A stretch of DNA of 64,000 bases from Bacilli bacterium (GCA_900767825.1 CAAGAN010000035.1:4957-68956), one strand, 5' to 3'; shown: positions 37,509 through 47,225, counted from the first letter of the stretch. The notes: generated by a model not told the origin, from the letters alone. Numbers and translations: made by a program.

Positions 37509-38669
37509 TCAAGCCTTTTTTATCATCAAAAGAGTAATGAAATATCCTACAAGAGTTGAAACAATAGGAAACAATAGAGCGGGATAGCAGTTACTAAATA
37601 AAGCGGCAAAATTATAAAATGCAGTAAGACCGCTAAGAGATAAAGCAAAAGTAATTAATGTCCCAACAACAATAAAAACAATAATCGAAGCATTAAAACC
37701 AGTGAATATTTTTACAATATTACGACTCCCATTCTCTTGAATATACTTGTAAATCTTGTCTTTTTTATTTTTGGCATGGAAGAAGAAGCAAAAAAAGGAA
37801 AGTGAAAAGGAAATAATGGAACTAACAATTATTGAAATCGTGAACCTTTTGTTTGCTGATGCACGTTTTTCCAAATACTTTGGCAAAGCTTCATTGGCTT
37901 GTTCGCTAGGGTCGTTGATACAAGAAGAATAATAATCTTTGGCATAAAATTCATCTAAGTAACGTTGATAATCTTTATTACTTTGGCTTGACGTTTGCTT
38001 TAAGAGTGTTCCCATTGGTTTGTAATCTTTTAAATTGTTCTTTAATTCATTCAAATTATTAGAGTTCAAATAAACATAATATGAATTAGATTTAAAATAC
38101 AATGTGTCCCTTGTTAAAACGATAACGCCTTCAGCATACAAATAATCGGTACGGTAAATTCTACCAATTTTAAGATTAAGTTCATCGCCATTAGCACTTA
38201 TTGTTAGGTTGTCCCCTAAAGACATACCATATAATTGACAAAACTTATAATCTACCCCCACTATGGTATTTTCATTTTCTTCTTTTTCAATTATACGTCC
38301 ATTTGTAAATTCAGAATATTCCAAAGAATTTGAATCGTCGAAAACCAAAATATCTCTATAGTCCTCGTCTTTATTAGTTTTTACATTCAAACTAATTTTG
38401 GACGCTTTAGAAACGTGAGAAACATTTGAATCATTATCAAATCCAACAACTTGTTCAGCAGAAGCTCCAGAAACAAGAAGATCAAAACCACTTTCGTAGT
38501 AAAAACTAGTTTTGTCTGCAGATTCTGAATCATATCTATTTTTATCTTTCAAAGCGGAGCCAATAACAACGCAAGATACACAAGTTGCTATAAGAGCTAC
38601 TGATTCAATTATTAATGTGAATCTTTTGAACGGATTTTTCCTATTAATCTTTTTAGCATTAATTTCCAT
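37509..38669 (-). CDS. ABC permease, FtsX/MacB-like, component 2
   Basis: 386 residues: N-terminal helix (about 17-38), a large external domain (about 40-270), and three C-terminal helices. Same topology as the 309-residue neighbour, three bases away. With the ATPase they make a complete mechanotransmission-type ABC complex, which may export, extract or detoxify the MACPF protein or a lipoprotein. No FtsX motif is strong enough to assign a subfamily. Confidence 0.65.
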   Translation of the reverse strand: MEINAKKINRKNPFKRFTLIIESVALIATCVSCVVIGSALKDKNRYDSESADKTSFYYESGFDLLVSGASAEQVVGFDNDSNVSHVSKASKISLNVKTNKDEDYRDILVFDDSNSLEYSEFTNGRIIEKEENENTIVGVDYKFCQLYGMSLGDNLTISANGDELNLKIGRIYRTDYLYAEGVIVLTRDTLYFKSNSYYVYLNSNNLNELKNNLKDYKPMGTLLKQTSSQSNKDYQRYLDEFYAKDYYSSCINDPSEQANEALPKYLEKRASANKRFTISIIVSSIISFSLSFFCFFFHAKNKKDKIYKYIQENGSRNIVKIFTGFNASIIVFIVVGTLITFALSLSGLTAFYNFAALFSNCYPALLFPIVSTLVGYFITLLMIKKA

Positions 38670-38671
38670 AT

Positions 38672-39235
38672 CTATACCCCAGCAGTAATAAATGTATAAG
38701 AGGTTTGGGCTTTGTTTGTTTTTTCGCCATTTACAAAAACATTATGTAAATTTGTATTCTCAGGTTTAAATCTGACTCTAAAATCGGCAGATTCGCACGG
38801 CTGATTTGCTTCAATTTCAAAAACATAATGAAACTCATGAGTTTTATCATCGTCAATGACGAAATTCATTTGAGTTAATTCCACGACAGTGTATTTATTT
38901 CCATTAAGATCTTGCTCTAGATAAGTGTCTTCTTTAGGTTTAATTGTTCCAGAATAATAATCCTTTGTAGAATAATACTCAGCATATGGAATTTGGACTA
39001 CGAAAGAAATCGTTTCTTCTTCAGGAGCATTTTTAGTAATTGAAAAATCCACGCATACATAAATCTTTGTATTTATTTCAAAAGTAGTAGTATCGAAAAA
39101 TTCATTCTTTTCCCCATTTTTTGCAAATGCAAATTCGGTAGTGATATCGAAATCTGGTTTCGACTCGCTTTGAGAGCATTTAGTAAATGGGTTGAATAAT
39201 AAAGTTCCGATTGTTAAAAACAAAAATCTTTTCAT
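38672..39235 (-). CDS. Putative surface (lipo)protein of the MACPF operon
   Basis: Start at 39235, after GGAGG. About 187 residues with an N-terminal hydrophobic segment ending FTKCSQ, a possible lipoprotein signal although the lipobox is imperfect (TKC). The body is beta-rich with acidic loops, like an immunoglobulin-type accessory domain. The ATG lies two bases inside the neighbour's stop region, so it is cotranslated with the metallo-hydrolase gene upstream. No family recognised. Confidence 0.6.
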   Translation of the reverse strand: MKRFLFLTIGTLLFNPFTKCSQSESKPDFDITTEFAFAKNGEKNEFFDTTTFEINTKIYVCVDFSITKNAPEEETISFVVQIPYAEYYSTKDYYSGTIKPKEDTYLEQDLNGNKYTVVELTQMNFVIDDDKTHEFHYVFEIEANQPCESADFRVRFKPENTNLHNVFVNGEKTNKAQTSYTFITAGV

Positions 39236-39236
39236 G

Positions 39237-40964
39237 TTATTTACCTCCGTATATAAAACCTGCTTTATCAAACCATGCTGTTTCTTGAACCTTTAACAAT
39301 TTACGTTTGGCTATAGTACTGAAATCCAAAACACCATCCAATCCCCCAGTTTTTATGAACGCATGGATATTACCTTTATAGGAATAATTAAGCTTTGTTC
39401 CAATTGGAGAGGTGCGAATTCTAATATCTCCATAAAATGGTTTCGACTCATTTATTCCCAAGTTATTAGATCCATCCAACCTAAACCAGTTAATATTTGT
39501 GCAAAGAATATATGGCTCAGCAGTCATTCCTTTGACTAAGGCTTCATGTTCATCATGCAACCCGTTATAAATATTTTCAAAAAATGTTTTTTTCATAAAA
39601 GCTGCCTTAGGTAGTTTCGGCTCCAAAGGAGATTGAGCACAACCTGTCACAGCAATTATTTTTGGAGTAATTGTCTTAAATAAATACAAGGAATTCTCCC
39701 TATTAGTTGTAGAGCCGTGATGGGACGATCTAAATAAAGTAACATCTTTAAGGATGGACGTCTCCTTATAATAGTTAATAAGCCCACTTTCACCATTGCC
39801 TCCCAAATCTCCACAAGAAAGAAACTTGAAATTATTTTTAATAACTTCTAAGCAAACGCTAGGATTATTAATCGGCTGCCCGCGATTTCCATCATTGAAA
39901 TTTTGTCTATAAGCAAAATCATAATACCAGTTATACAAAATTCTAAATTCAGCTATGTTTTCTAAGTTTATCGAATAAAAATACCTATTAGACTCAACCT
40001 TTAGATTGCCACCTAGTTTTGCCACACATTTTGAATAAGAATTATTTTTCTTAACTTCTTTGACGAATACTGAAGCGGCAGAATTTGGTTGCTGCTCAGT
40101 AAGAATTGTTGTTTCAAACTTATCTTCAACATATTCTTTCATAAGATCAGGAGTAGCTAGCAATTTGTTTTCTTTAGACATGGTGCTCTTGTCTTCGGCT
40201 TCTATAGACGGGTCGAATAAAGCAGCTGCTGGCAAGTAGTTAGTTTCTTTTTTTATTAGATTATCTATTTTTGACAAATAAGTTTGATATAGTCCGCGAC
40301 ACAATCGTTTATCTTTATCTATCTTTGAATAGCTATGAAGGGCCACTACTCCTGAATTAAAATCAATAACATTGTTTATAGATTTTAAGGCAATAGAATC
40401 ACCCCTTAAATTTGTTATAGTTTGTCCGTTATTGAATGCATCAATTACCCCACCCTGAACGCATAACGATGCTAAATGATCGAAATCAGAATGAGTAACA
40501 ATCAAATATTCGAGAACCCCATCAGTGCAAATAGAGGCGATTTTTGGAAGAATATTTTTCTGAACATTTTCTTCTATATGTTGATAACGAAATTGATATG
40601 GAGGTTCCGGTCTTGTATGAGAATCGGAAGAAGCAAAGGTCTGATAACCACAATCAATTAATATTTCAGTATTACCAATCTTAACAATATAGGAATCGCA
40701 TGATCCAACGCTTATAGAAGCTTCGGTTTCATGGGTTCTTTCTGTTTCGAGTCCATTATTTATATTATCGATATCCAAAAAGAAGACGTAAACTTCATCG
40801 CTTTTGATGTCTTTTGTGAAAAAATTAGAAGAACTGAGTACTTCCGTTTCTTCTATTATGCTGTTTGGGTCGTTATTACAAGAAACCAAACCAAAAGAAA
40901 GAATAGCAGTCGCGACCACAATAGACAATTTAAAGCAATTTCTGCTATTCAATCTATTTCTCAT
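39237..40964 (-). CDS. Lipoprotein with ComEC-like metallo-beta-lactamase-fold hydrolase domain
   Basis: 575 residues; lipobox GLVSC gives Cys29. Metal-binding motif THSDFDH (His158, Asp160, Asp162, His163), a second aspartate in SCGDLGG (about 386) and SSHHGS at 413-418 match the extracellular MBL domain of ComEC-type proteins, which act on nucleic acids or phosphodiesters. No membrane channel is present, so it would work as a surface-tethered nuclease or phosphodiesterase. It overlaps the regulator gene by 11 bases. Substrate is inferred from family only. Confidence 0.75.
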   Translation of the reverse strand: MRNRLNSRNCFKLSIVVATAILSFGLVSCNNDPNSIIEETEVLSSSNFFTKDIKSDEVYVFFLDIDNINNGLETERTHETEASISVGSCDSYIVKIGNTEILIDCGYQTFASSDSHTRPEPPYQFRYQHIEENVQKNILPKIASICTDGVLEYLIVTHSDFDHLASLCVQGGVIDAFNNGQTITNLRGDSIALKSINNVIDFNSGVVALHSYSKIDKDKRLCRGLYQTYLSKIDNLIKKETNYLPAAALFDPSIEAEDKSTMSKENKLLATPDLMKEYVEDKFETTILTEQQPNSAASVFVKEVKKNNSYSKCVAKLGGNLKVESNRYFYSINLENIAEFRILYNWYYDFAYRQNFNDGNRGQPINNPSVCLEVIKNNFKFLSCGDLGGNGESGLINYYKETSILKDVTLFRSSHHGSTTNRENSLYLFKTITPKIIAVTGCAQSPLEPKLPKAAFMKKTFFENIYNGLHDEHEALVKGMTAEPYILCTNINWFRLDGSNNLGINESKPFYGDIRIRTSPIGTKLNYSYKGNIHAFIKTGGLDGVLDFSTIAKRKLLKVQETAWFDKAGFIYGGK

Positions 40965-41918
40965 AAATATCCTTTATCTTAGAAAGTTCAGCTTTTACCC
41001 CATCAATTATTGAAGCAGGCTCCAGCACCTCGACCTCAGACCCGCCACCAAGAACAAGCGATATGATTTGATTTTCGTTTTGCATATCCATTTCAATAGT
41101 TATGGAACCATCATCATTTTCAGTAATATTTTGATTCTTGCCATAGCAACGTTCTTTGAATAACTGCTTTCTTAACCCTTTGGCCTTTAACACCAAATGG
41201 ATGTAATCTCCATTGTTTTTAAAACCATTCCCATCGAAATAATTCTTTGGGTTAAATCCTTTCCAAACCTTGAATTTCTTATCAAGCAATTTAATATTTA
41301 CAATTCTATTCAGCTTAAAATACCAAACCTCATCCACTTCTGGATTAAAGGCAAGGAAGAACCACGTGTTGTTATATATAAATAATTTATAAGGATGGAG
41401 AATATGTTTCTTAAGACCATTCTTTATCGATTCATATTCAATCTCTATAACGCGTTCACTTGCAATCGCTTCTTCAATAAGGTCATATCTCTTCTTGATA
41501 TCGGATTCAGGCATTGTCAACTTATATCCATCGGCAGAAAGCAAATCCCTATCGTCTTCAGGAAGCTCAATACTAGAAGCAATCTTGCCAATCGCTATAG
41601 AATAAATATCCTTCTTTAAGAAATTAGATTTATTCATCAGCATATTGAATCCTTCAATGATGGATTCTTTTTCTTCAGGCAATAATTTTAAGCTTGGTAT
41701 GACGTAATTTTTAGTAAGTCTATATCCCCATAACGTCCTGGGACCGTTTCAATAAAGAAGCTATGATTGGTTTCACCCGCAACCTCTTCAAGTTCTTTCT
41801 TGTATTCAAGGATATTCCTTGGGTTCGTGTCTAAAAGATCTGCCAATTCAGATATTTTGTAGATGCGTCCAGTATTAAGGATCTGGAGCATCCTTATGCA
41901 CATTGCAGCCTTTCCCAT
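40954..41918 (-). pseudogene. WYL-domain regulator, broken by a single-base frameshift
   Basis: An HTH half (from 41918) and a WYL half (from about 41682) lie in different frames. At 41726-41729 the coding strand has GGGG; one more G would read GRYGGYRLTKNYVIP, the exact junction expected in WYL regulators (GGYRL then a leucine/proline linker). Repaired length is about 320 residues. WYL proteins sense ligands and regulate defence or stress genes. It is the first gene of the MACPF operon. Whether the frameshift is real, slippage-controlled or a read error is unresolved. Confidence 0.75.
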
Positions 41919-41931
41919 AAATAACTTCCCT

Positions 41932-41960
41932 ATAATACACTTAATGTTGACTCTAAGCAA
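41932..41960 (-). promoter_or_regulatory. Promoter of the WYL/MACPF operon
   Basis: On the minus strand TTGCTT (41955-41960), exactly 17 bases, TATTAT (41932-41937). Transcription should begin near 41925, a few bases before the ATG at 41918. Confidence 0.65.
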
Positions 41961-41965
41961 TTAAA

Positions 41966-43252
41966 TCAGCCAACTTTCACCTTACCTTTTGATGTATTTA
42001 ATAACATATTAATGTCATTACCGTTGATTTTATAAATCCCCTCCATCTTATTAATTGCTTCAAAAGATTCATTGACCTTTGGATGTACCTTACATCCATA
42101 AAAAGATAATCCAATGTTACCTTTTAAAGTATTCACATTACATTGCTTAAGGTTATTTGGATTTAATAAGCATTTAACATCGATTGTAAGCCCATTTATA
42201 TTTAAATATTCATTGTTCCCTTTTAATCTAATCTTTCCTTTATCCTGGGTAATATCTAGATTATTAACCTTACCTTTAAATATTAATGAATGTCCATTTG
42301 AATCGATTGATAGCTTATTAACTATGTTATCCCCCATATTAAACAAATGTATTTTTAATTTTGATTTACCTTGGTAAACAATACTGATTTCGTCATATTT
42401 ATCTCTAGGTATATCAAGAACACATTTTCCTTTGTATTTAGCTAAATAAGAAGGAAAGCTAGACTCATCTACGATTATCTTATTTGATTTAACGATGTTT
42501 TCTATAGGAACATAACGATTAAAAGATAAACCAATCCCATAGTAATTATTTGAAGTAGATCCAATCCTAATATAGGTATTACGGATTCTAGGACCAATCT
42601 TAATTGGTAAAGACTTAGAAGATGTTTCTTCAACTTGGTTTGGGGCTTCTTCTGCCTCATCTTCAGTTGAACCTAAGCTTTCATCGTCGTAACTCTCTTC
42701 TTCGACTTCATCGCTAGATACAGTTGAATTTTCATCAGCATAGTTAGTTTCTTCAGTTTCAGTATCATCAGAAGCTGAATATTCATCTACGTAGTCGACA
42801 TCTTCGTCTTCATCATCGGTTTCATCACCTAGATCTTCTTCCTCGTCATCATCTTCGCCTAATTCTTCTTCATAATCTTCATCATCTACTATATTTACTG
42901 AATTAATCGCAATATTAGCCATGCTTTCATCCCCCATTAATTTATATTCATCTTTATATAAAATAAGTAATAAAGGTTCGATAGATTTGATGTATTCGGC
43001 AACTGAATAAACAATACTAAGTTGATCTATCTCTTTCTTTATTATCTTTTTACTTTCTTCTAAAGGACAATCCCTAATACTTTGATAAATATGGTTATCC
43101 TTATTTAATAAAAGATATGCTTCTAATAGACGTTCCTCTTTAGGTGAATTCTTTATGTAATCAGAAATAAAAGAAGATAACAAAAAGCTATTATCTAATA
43201 TATCTAATCCATATGTATCTATTAACTTTAGAAACGCTTCCGAATAAGTCAT
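41966..43252 (-). CDS. Acidic, beta-rich protein at the end of the kinase/phosphatase operon
   Basis: 428 residues in three parts: a helical N-terminus (about 1-125), an aspartate/glutamate-rich low-complexity linker (about 126-215), and a C-terminal region of short beta repeats (IDSNGHSLIFKGKVNN, ITQDKGKIRLKGNN) like a DUF4097-type beta-solenoid. No signal peptide, so it is probably cytoplasmic. The helical part might be TerB-like, but I cannot show conserved residues. Position suggests a substrate or scaffold of the kinase and PP2C in the same operon. Confidence 0.6.
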   Translation of the reverse strand: MTYSEAFLKLIDTYGLDILDNSFLLSSFISDYIKNSPKEERLLEAYLLLNKDNHIYQSIRDCPLEESKKIIKKEIDQLSIVYSVAEYIKSIEPLLLILYKDEYKLMGDESMANIAINSVNIVDDEDYEEELGEDDDEEEDLGDETDDEDEDVDYVDEYSASDDTETEETNYADENSTVSSDEVEEESYDDESLGSTEDEAEEAPNQVEETSSKSLPIKIGPRIRNTYIRIGSTSNNYYGIGLSFNRYVPIENIVKSNKIIVDESSFPSYLAKYKGKCVLDIPRDKYDEISIVYQGKSKLKIHLFNMGDNIVNKLSIDSNGHSLIFKGKVNNLDITQDKGKIRLKGNNEYLNINGLTIDVKCLLNPNNLKQCNVNTLKGNIGLSFYGCKVHPKVNESFEAINKMEGIYKINGNDINMLLNTSKGKVKVG

Positions 43253-43281
43253 ATTTATCCTTGATAATAACTAGCCTATGG

Positions 43282-44103
43282 TTAACTATAATATTTGATA
43301 TTAGTCTTCTCATTTAATATAAAAGAAAGGCTAACATCATCCCCAATCCCTAACTCCAATGCTATTTTATCTATCCCCTTATCAACTTCATTAAGTGAAT
43401 TTGATTTCAATACATTCCTAACTAATGGCCTTAAATAGCTAGAAGTAAAATTCATATAGCTTTGATACGGGCTAGATAAGCCATCGCTACATAAGAAGAT
43501 GCCATCTAATTCCTTTGAATTAATTATGGCTACCCTAAGATATTTATAGGCATCTTCTTGACACATCGAATAAGTAATATTCCCGGCTGGGTCATTTGCA
43601 TTATCAAATATCTTAACTAATTCGCCTTTTCTAATGCCTAGGCATTCGCTATCGCCGATAGATATGGCAATGATCTTGTTTTTATAGACCATTGTCCCAG
43701 CAAGAGTAGTCCCATAGGCTTTAGAAGGATTAAATCTTAATGTATCAATTTCTTCTTCATCTAGTCCTTCTAATTCGCTTTTTCTAATTGGCTTAGTTCC
43801 AATTTCTCTTTCCACTAATTTATCAAATTCGCATAAGACAAGTAATTTAATCTTATCCTCAATATTCTCATTATTTGATTTAGCAAAGAAATGATTATCA
43901 ATGCTAGAAAATACATTGTTAACGGCAATAGAAGCTAATTTAGCACCCACTTCACTTCTAATATAGATATTCCCGCCATGTCCATCTGCACAAGTAATAA
44001 TCATCCTTTCATTATCTTTATAGGAAGAAGAATAATCTTGGCAAGGCTTATTGTTTCTTAGATGAAGATAGCCAATACAAGTCTTATTAAATATATAATG
44101 CAT
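43282..44103 (-). CDS. PP2C-type serine/threonine protein phosphatase
   Basis: 273 residues. NNKPCQDY and ADGHGG at 39-44 supply the metal-binding aspartates; a later CSDGLSS corresponds to the conserved C-terminal metal motif. It should remove phosphate placed by the kinase at 45611. In TerY-P modules this phosphatase occurs with a kinase and vWA protein, exactly as here. It begins one base after the upstream vWA gene. Confidence 0.88.
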   Translation of the reverse strand: MHYIFNKTCIGYLHLRNNKPCQDYSSSYKDNERMIITCADGHGGNIYIRSEVGAKLASIAVNNVFSSIDNHFFAKSNNENIEDKIKLLVLCEFDKLVEREIGTKPIRKSELEGLDEEEIDTLRFNPSKAYGTTLAGTMVYKNKIIAISIGDSECLGIRKGELVKIFDNANDPAGNITYSMCQEDAYKYLRVAIINSKELDGIFLCSDGLSSPYQSYMNFTSSYLRPLVRNVLKSNSLNEVDKGIDKIALELGIGDDVSLSFILNEKTNIKYYS

Positions 44104-44104
44104 A

Positions 44105-44812
44105 TTACCACCCCCACTTTTCTGTCTCCGCTAATTCTTCGGCAATTAACTGCTGGGCAATCTCGTTTTGGCTTTTTCTAGATTTATCAATACTAGAACA
44201 GCTAGATTTAACTTTAGAAGATGTAAGGACAATAATCTTGATGATATCTTTTAACATATTTGAATCATAACAGCTAATCACATCCCCGTTATTACTAGTA
44301 AAATCATGTAATACCTTAGTTGTCCTATCATCATTTAATTCAATTGCAATCCCATAACGTAAAGCCACTTTAAACCAAGGAACATCTTTTAATTCGATCA
44401 ATTTCTTTTTATAACCATTCCCAGTTGGATGGCCATCAGTTAATAAAAGAACAATCGGGGCAACACCTCCAAAATCAGGCATTATCCCTCCTTTTGATTC
44501 CTTTTTCATTATTCCAATAAGGTTATCTAGACCTAGATGCAAATTAGAATAGCCGCCACACTTGAGCCCGCTATATTCAAATTCATCGATATTAATTGAT
44601 CTATTGTCGTTATAGAAAGATGAAGAAGTACCAAATTGGATGAGGCTGATATAGAAATCAACATTGGTATTCTCTTTTTGGAGGTCGGATAGATATGTCT
44701 TTATATCCATTATAGCCTGGTCTACTTGCTTTATCCTTCTCCCTTGCATTGATTTAGAAGTATCGATTAAAAGGATGATATTTAGTTTTTCTTTGGCAAT
44801 CCTATCTACCAT
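44105..44812 (-). CDS. TerY-like von Willebrand factor A protein (second copy)
   Basis: Start chosen at 44812 because AAAGGAG lies eight bases before it; a longer reading overlaps the previous gene. About 235 residues. MIDAS motif DTSKS near residue 17 and a later LLTDGHP complete the vWA metal site. Such proteins bind partners in a metal-dependent way; TerY members work with a kinase and PP2C. The tandem paralogue upstream may make a heteromeric adaptor. Confidence 0.82.
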   Translation of the reverse strand: MVDRIAKEKLNIILLIDTSKSMQGRRIKQVDQAIMDIKTYLSDLQKENTNVDFYISLIQFGTSSSFYNDNRSINIDEFEYSGLKCGGYSNLHLGLDNLIGIMKKESKGGIMPDFGGVAPIVLLLTDGHPTGNGYKKKLIELKDVPWFKVALRYGIAIELNDDRTTKVLHDFTSNNGDVISCYDSNMLKDIIKIIVLTSSKVKSSCSSIDKSRKSQNEIAQQLIAEELAETEKWGW

Positions 44813-44823
44813 TAATAGCTCCT

Positions 44824-45546
44824 TTACCATTCGACATCGCTAATTTCTTCTAATTCAGCAGCAATTTCTTGCTTAGCCATTTCGTCTTTAGAAACAATAG
44901 ATCCATTACTAATTTGGCTAGAGGAAGATTTAGCCTTGCTAGCAGAAACAGCGATTACTTTTATTACTTTCCTTAAAGCTTCTGCCGTATATACTCTTAA
45001 TACAGTTTCTGGGTTACCAGTAAAAGAAGATAAGGTATCCATCGCTTCATTTGTATCGATTTGGATAGCCAAAGCGTATTTTAAAGCAACCTTGAACCAC
45101 CCCTTCTTTTTTAATGAAGCTAGATGTTCTTTCCAATCAAGAGAAGTAGGCATGCCATCGCTCATGAATATGATAATAGGAGCCACTCCCCCAATATCAG
45201 GCATGCTGCCCCCGTTTTCTTTCTTGCAAAGGAATTTTGCTAATTCATCATAGACTGCAGAATAATTAGTAGCCCCGGAAGTAGAAATATCGCTCCACTT
45301 AAATTCATCTACATCTTTTGGTTCGTTATAAACCCACTTACAGGAATCAGAAAAAGTTAGGGCACTAATCTTAATTTTTGCATCAGAAGTATCTTCTTGG
45401 ATATCGGGCATGATACTAATCACATCCCTAATCGCATTATTGACCGCACCAATCTTTTCCCCTTCCATTGATCCGCTAGAATCAATAACAAATATAAGGT
45501 TCAATTCTTGTTTCCTTATACCTTCATTTAATAATTCAGTTTCCAT
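44824..45546 (-). CDS. TerY-like von Willebrand factor A protein (first copy)
   Basis: 240 residues. MIDAS DSSGS at about 22-26 and FMSDGMPT later. Both vWA proteins share GGVAPII and the hydrophobic core around (W/F)FKVALRY, so they are duplicates. A good AAGGAA precedes the start. The C-terminal 30 residues are serine-rich and polar. Adapter or phosphoprotein roles are inferred from TerY-P literature. Confidence 0.84.
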   Translation of the reverse strand: METELLNEGIRKQELNLIFVIDSSGSMEGEKIGAVNNAIRDVISIMPDIQEDTSDAKIKISALTFSDSCKWVYNEPKDVDEFKWSDISTSGATNYSAVYDELAKFLCKKENGGSMPDIGGVAPIIIFMSDGMPTSLDWKEHLASLKKKGWFKVALKYALAIQIDTNEAMDTLSSFTGNPETVLRVYTAEALRKVIKVIAVSASKAKSSSSQISNGSIVSKDEMAKQEIAAELEEISDVEW

Positions 45547-45610
45547 TTTGTTTTCCTTTCTTATTTAGCTATATGATAAAAAGCAATGCTACATTACTTA
45601 TGTATAAAAC

Positions 45611-46927
45611 CTAATTTGTTAATATTTCCCCAACTGTATTTGGATTAAATTTGATTTTTAATCCATCAACAATAGGGATAACTTCACCCTTAGAAATGCT
45701 TTTTTCTTTACCTGTCTTATCTTTAAGCAAGACTAGACAAGGTATTTTCATTAATATCCCCCACAGACTTGGATTATTTTTATTGATAATTACTTCTCCA
45801 ATCGATGTATTGTAATTAGATGAATATTTATCGATATGGAATTCATATAGAAGTTTGCCTGGTTCAAGAAGAATCTTGTATTTACCTATATTTAGATAAC
45901 AGAATTTCCTAGTAGGCGACTTGCAATATGGACATCTAGAATTATGCTTTTTCTCATTAAATCCAAATATATATTCGTTCCCACATGAACAAGTAATTAG
46001 TTCATCTCTATATCTACATAATAACCTTAGCCATTCTAATTCGGTTGTCCTTCCATTTTCCCTATCTTTTAATCCATCGACAAAAGTCCTTTGGAAGGCT
46101 GCTTTTATATAGGAAGGAAGTAAAGGATAGCGGTTAATAACCGCGCTATGATAACCTCTAATCGGCCTATTTGATGAATCTAGTTCGTTATAGATATAGA
46201 TGGGATTCGACCCAAACATCTCATATTCAGCCTTTTCATCAATAATCATATATTTCTTTAGACATCTTCCTTCAAATGGATTCCCTAGGCATAAAGCAAG
46301 AAATAATATGATAGCCAAAGAGAACCTATCTGAATGGGTGTCTGGCATTTGCCTTGGTCCGTTTTTCCTTGTTTTATCGCCCCTAACGATTTCAGGGGCC
46401 ATATATCTCATCTTGCCTAATACTCCTAGGCTTCTTTTATCAGCCGTCACGTTGTCATTATCGCAAATCAATAAATCCCCTGTTTCCTTATCCAAGAAGA
46501 AACTACCATCATTTAAATCCTGGTATGAATAACCTCTTTCATGAAGCAATTTGAAGCTTTTGACTAATTCGATACACCAATTAAGCAAGGTAGTCTGGTT
46601 TTTGAATCTATTCGTCCCTGTTAGATAAGAAATGAATGAAACATAATTCTTTGGCCTTAAATCCATTAGATACCCATATGTATCGTCATCAAATTCAGCC
46701 ATTTCCTTTGGCCATAAGAAATCAGGGGACGGGCTACCTTTAGATATATTCATCTTTAGGTTATATATAAAATCTTCAGATGGGGTTTTCTTATAATACT
46801 TGAATGCATAATGATTGTTATTATAAGAAACTAGGTATACTTCCCCTTGTCCACCTTCTCCTAAAACATCAATAATCTTTGCTTCTTTTCCTTTTAAGAT
46901 AAAAGAATCGCCTTTGCTAAATTCCAT
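45611..46927 (-). CDS. TerY-P-type protein kinase with zinc ribbon and C-terminal beta domain
   Basis: 438 residues. Glycine loop GEGGQGEVY (23-31), Lys43, catalytic loop YQDLNDGSFF (Asp137) and a DND triad (156-158) in place of DFG; the usual HRD-x4-N asparagine is serine, variations typical of TerY-associated kinases. A four-cysteine ribbon (CSCG to CPYC) follows near 310-335, then a beta-sandwich-like C-terminus that could recognise phosphopeptides. The start codon comes soon after the stop of a small membrane-peptide frame. Activity not certain given the non-canonical loop. Confidence 0.85.
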   Translation of the reverse strand: MEFSKGDSFILKGKEAKIIDVLGEGGQGEVYLVSYNNNHYAFKYYKKTPSEDFIYNLKMNISKGSPSPDFLWPKEMAEFDDDTYGYLMDLRPKNYVSFISYLTGTNRFKNQTTLLNWCIELVKSFKLLHERGYSYQDLNDGSFFLDKETGDLLICDNDNVTADKRSLGVLGKMRYMAPEIVRGDKTRKNGPRQMPDTHSDRFSLAIILFLALCLGNPFEGRCLKKYMIIDEKAEYEMFGSNPIYIYNELDSSNRPIRGYHSAVINRYPLLPSYIKAAFQRTFVDGLKDRENGRTTELEWLRLLCRYRDELITCSCGNEYIFGFNEKKHNSRCPYCKSPTRKFCYLNIGKYKILLEPGKLLYEFHIDKYSSNYNTSIGEVIINKNNPSLWGILMKIPCLVLLKDKTGKEKSISKGEVIPIVDGLKIKFNPNTVGEILTN

Positions 46928-46939
46928 ATATCAATGCCC

Positions 46940-47060
46940 TTACTTAACAAAGCTAGTAATCCAATTAGCTAACATATCGAATACGCCGAATTTAACTAAA
47001 GCGATACCAATTCCAACTAGAGTTAATCCTAGAAATACAAATCCTAAAAACTTCATCATT
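46940..47060 (-). pseudogene. Small hydrophobic peptide gene, apparently frameshifted
   Basis: AGGAGG stands eight bases before ATGATG at 47058. The first codons (MMKFLGF) run out of frame at AAAA (47039-47042). With one base fewer the frame would continue as VFLGLTLVGIGIALVKFGVF and end at 46940, a 39-residue single-helix membrane peptide. It sits directly before the kinase gene. The ribosome site and hydrophobicity argue for a real gene; the frameshift may be an error. Confidence 0.4.
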
Positions 47061-47121
47061 GCTTTCTCCTCCTATATTTATTAACGATGGCCCGACCCTT
47101 GGACCATTATTATTTTGAAAC

Positions 47122-47145
47122 TTAATGCAACATCATTAATGTAAC
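47122..47145. repeat. 10-bp direct repeats upstream of the kinase operon
   Basis: TTAATGCAAC and TTAATGTAAC, 14 bases apart, lie between the protease terminator and the kinase operon. They share the AATGTA/TACATT theme with the dyad before the protease gene, so a common regulator is possible. Confidence 0.4.
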
Positions 47146-47225
47146 TAATGAATATTTGTTTGAATTTATATGAAAAATATCGATTAAATCTAGATAATTT
47201 AATAAATATTACGTATATGGAAAAT

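Noticed and set aside
41395..41619. Plus-strand small frame in the WYL gene
   Set aside because: Antisense shadow; the minus-strand protein is coherent across it apart from the identified frameshift.
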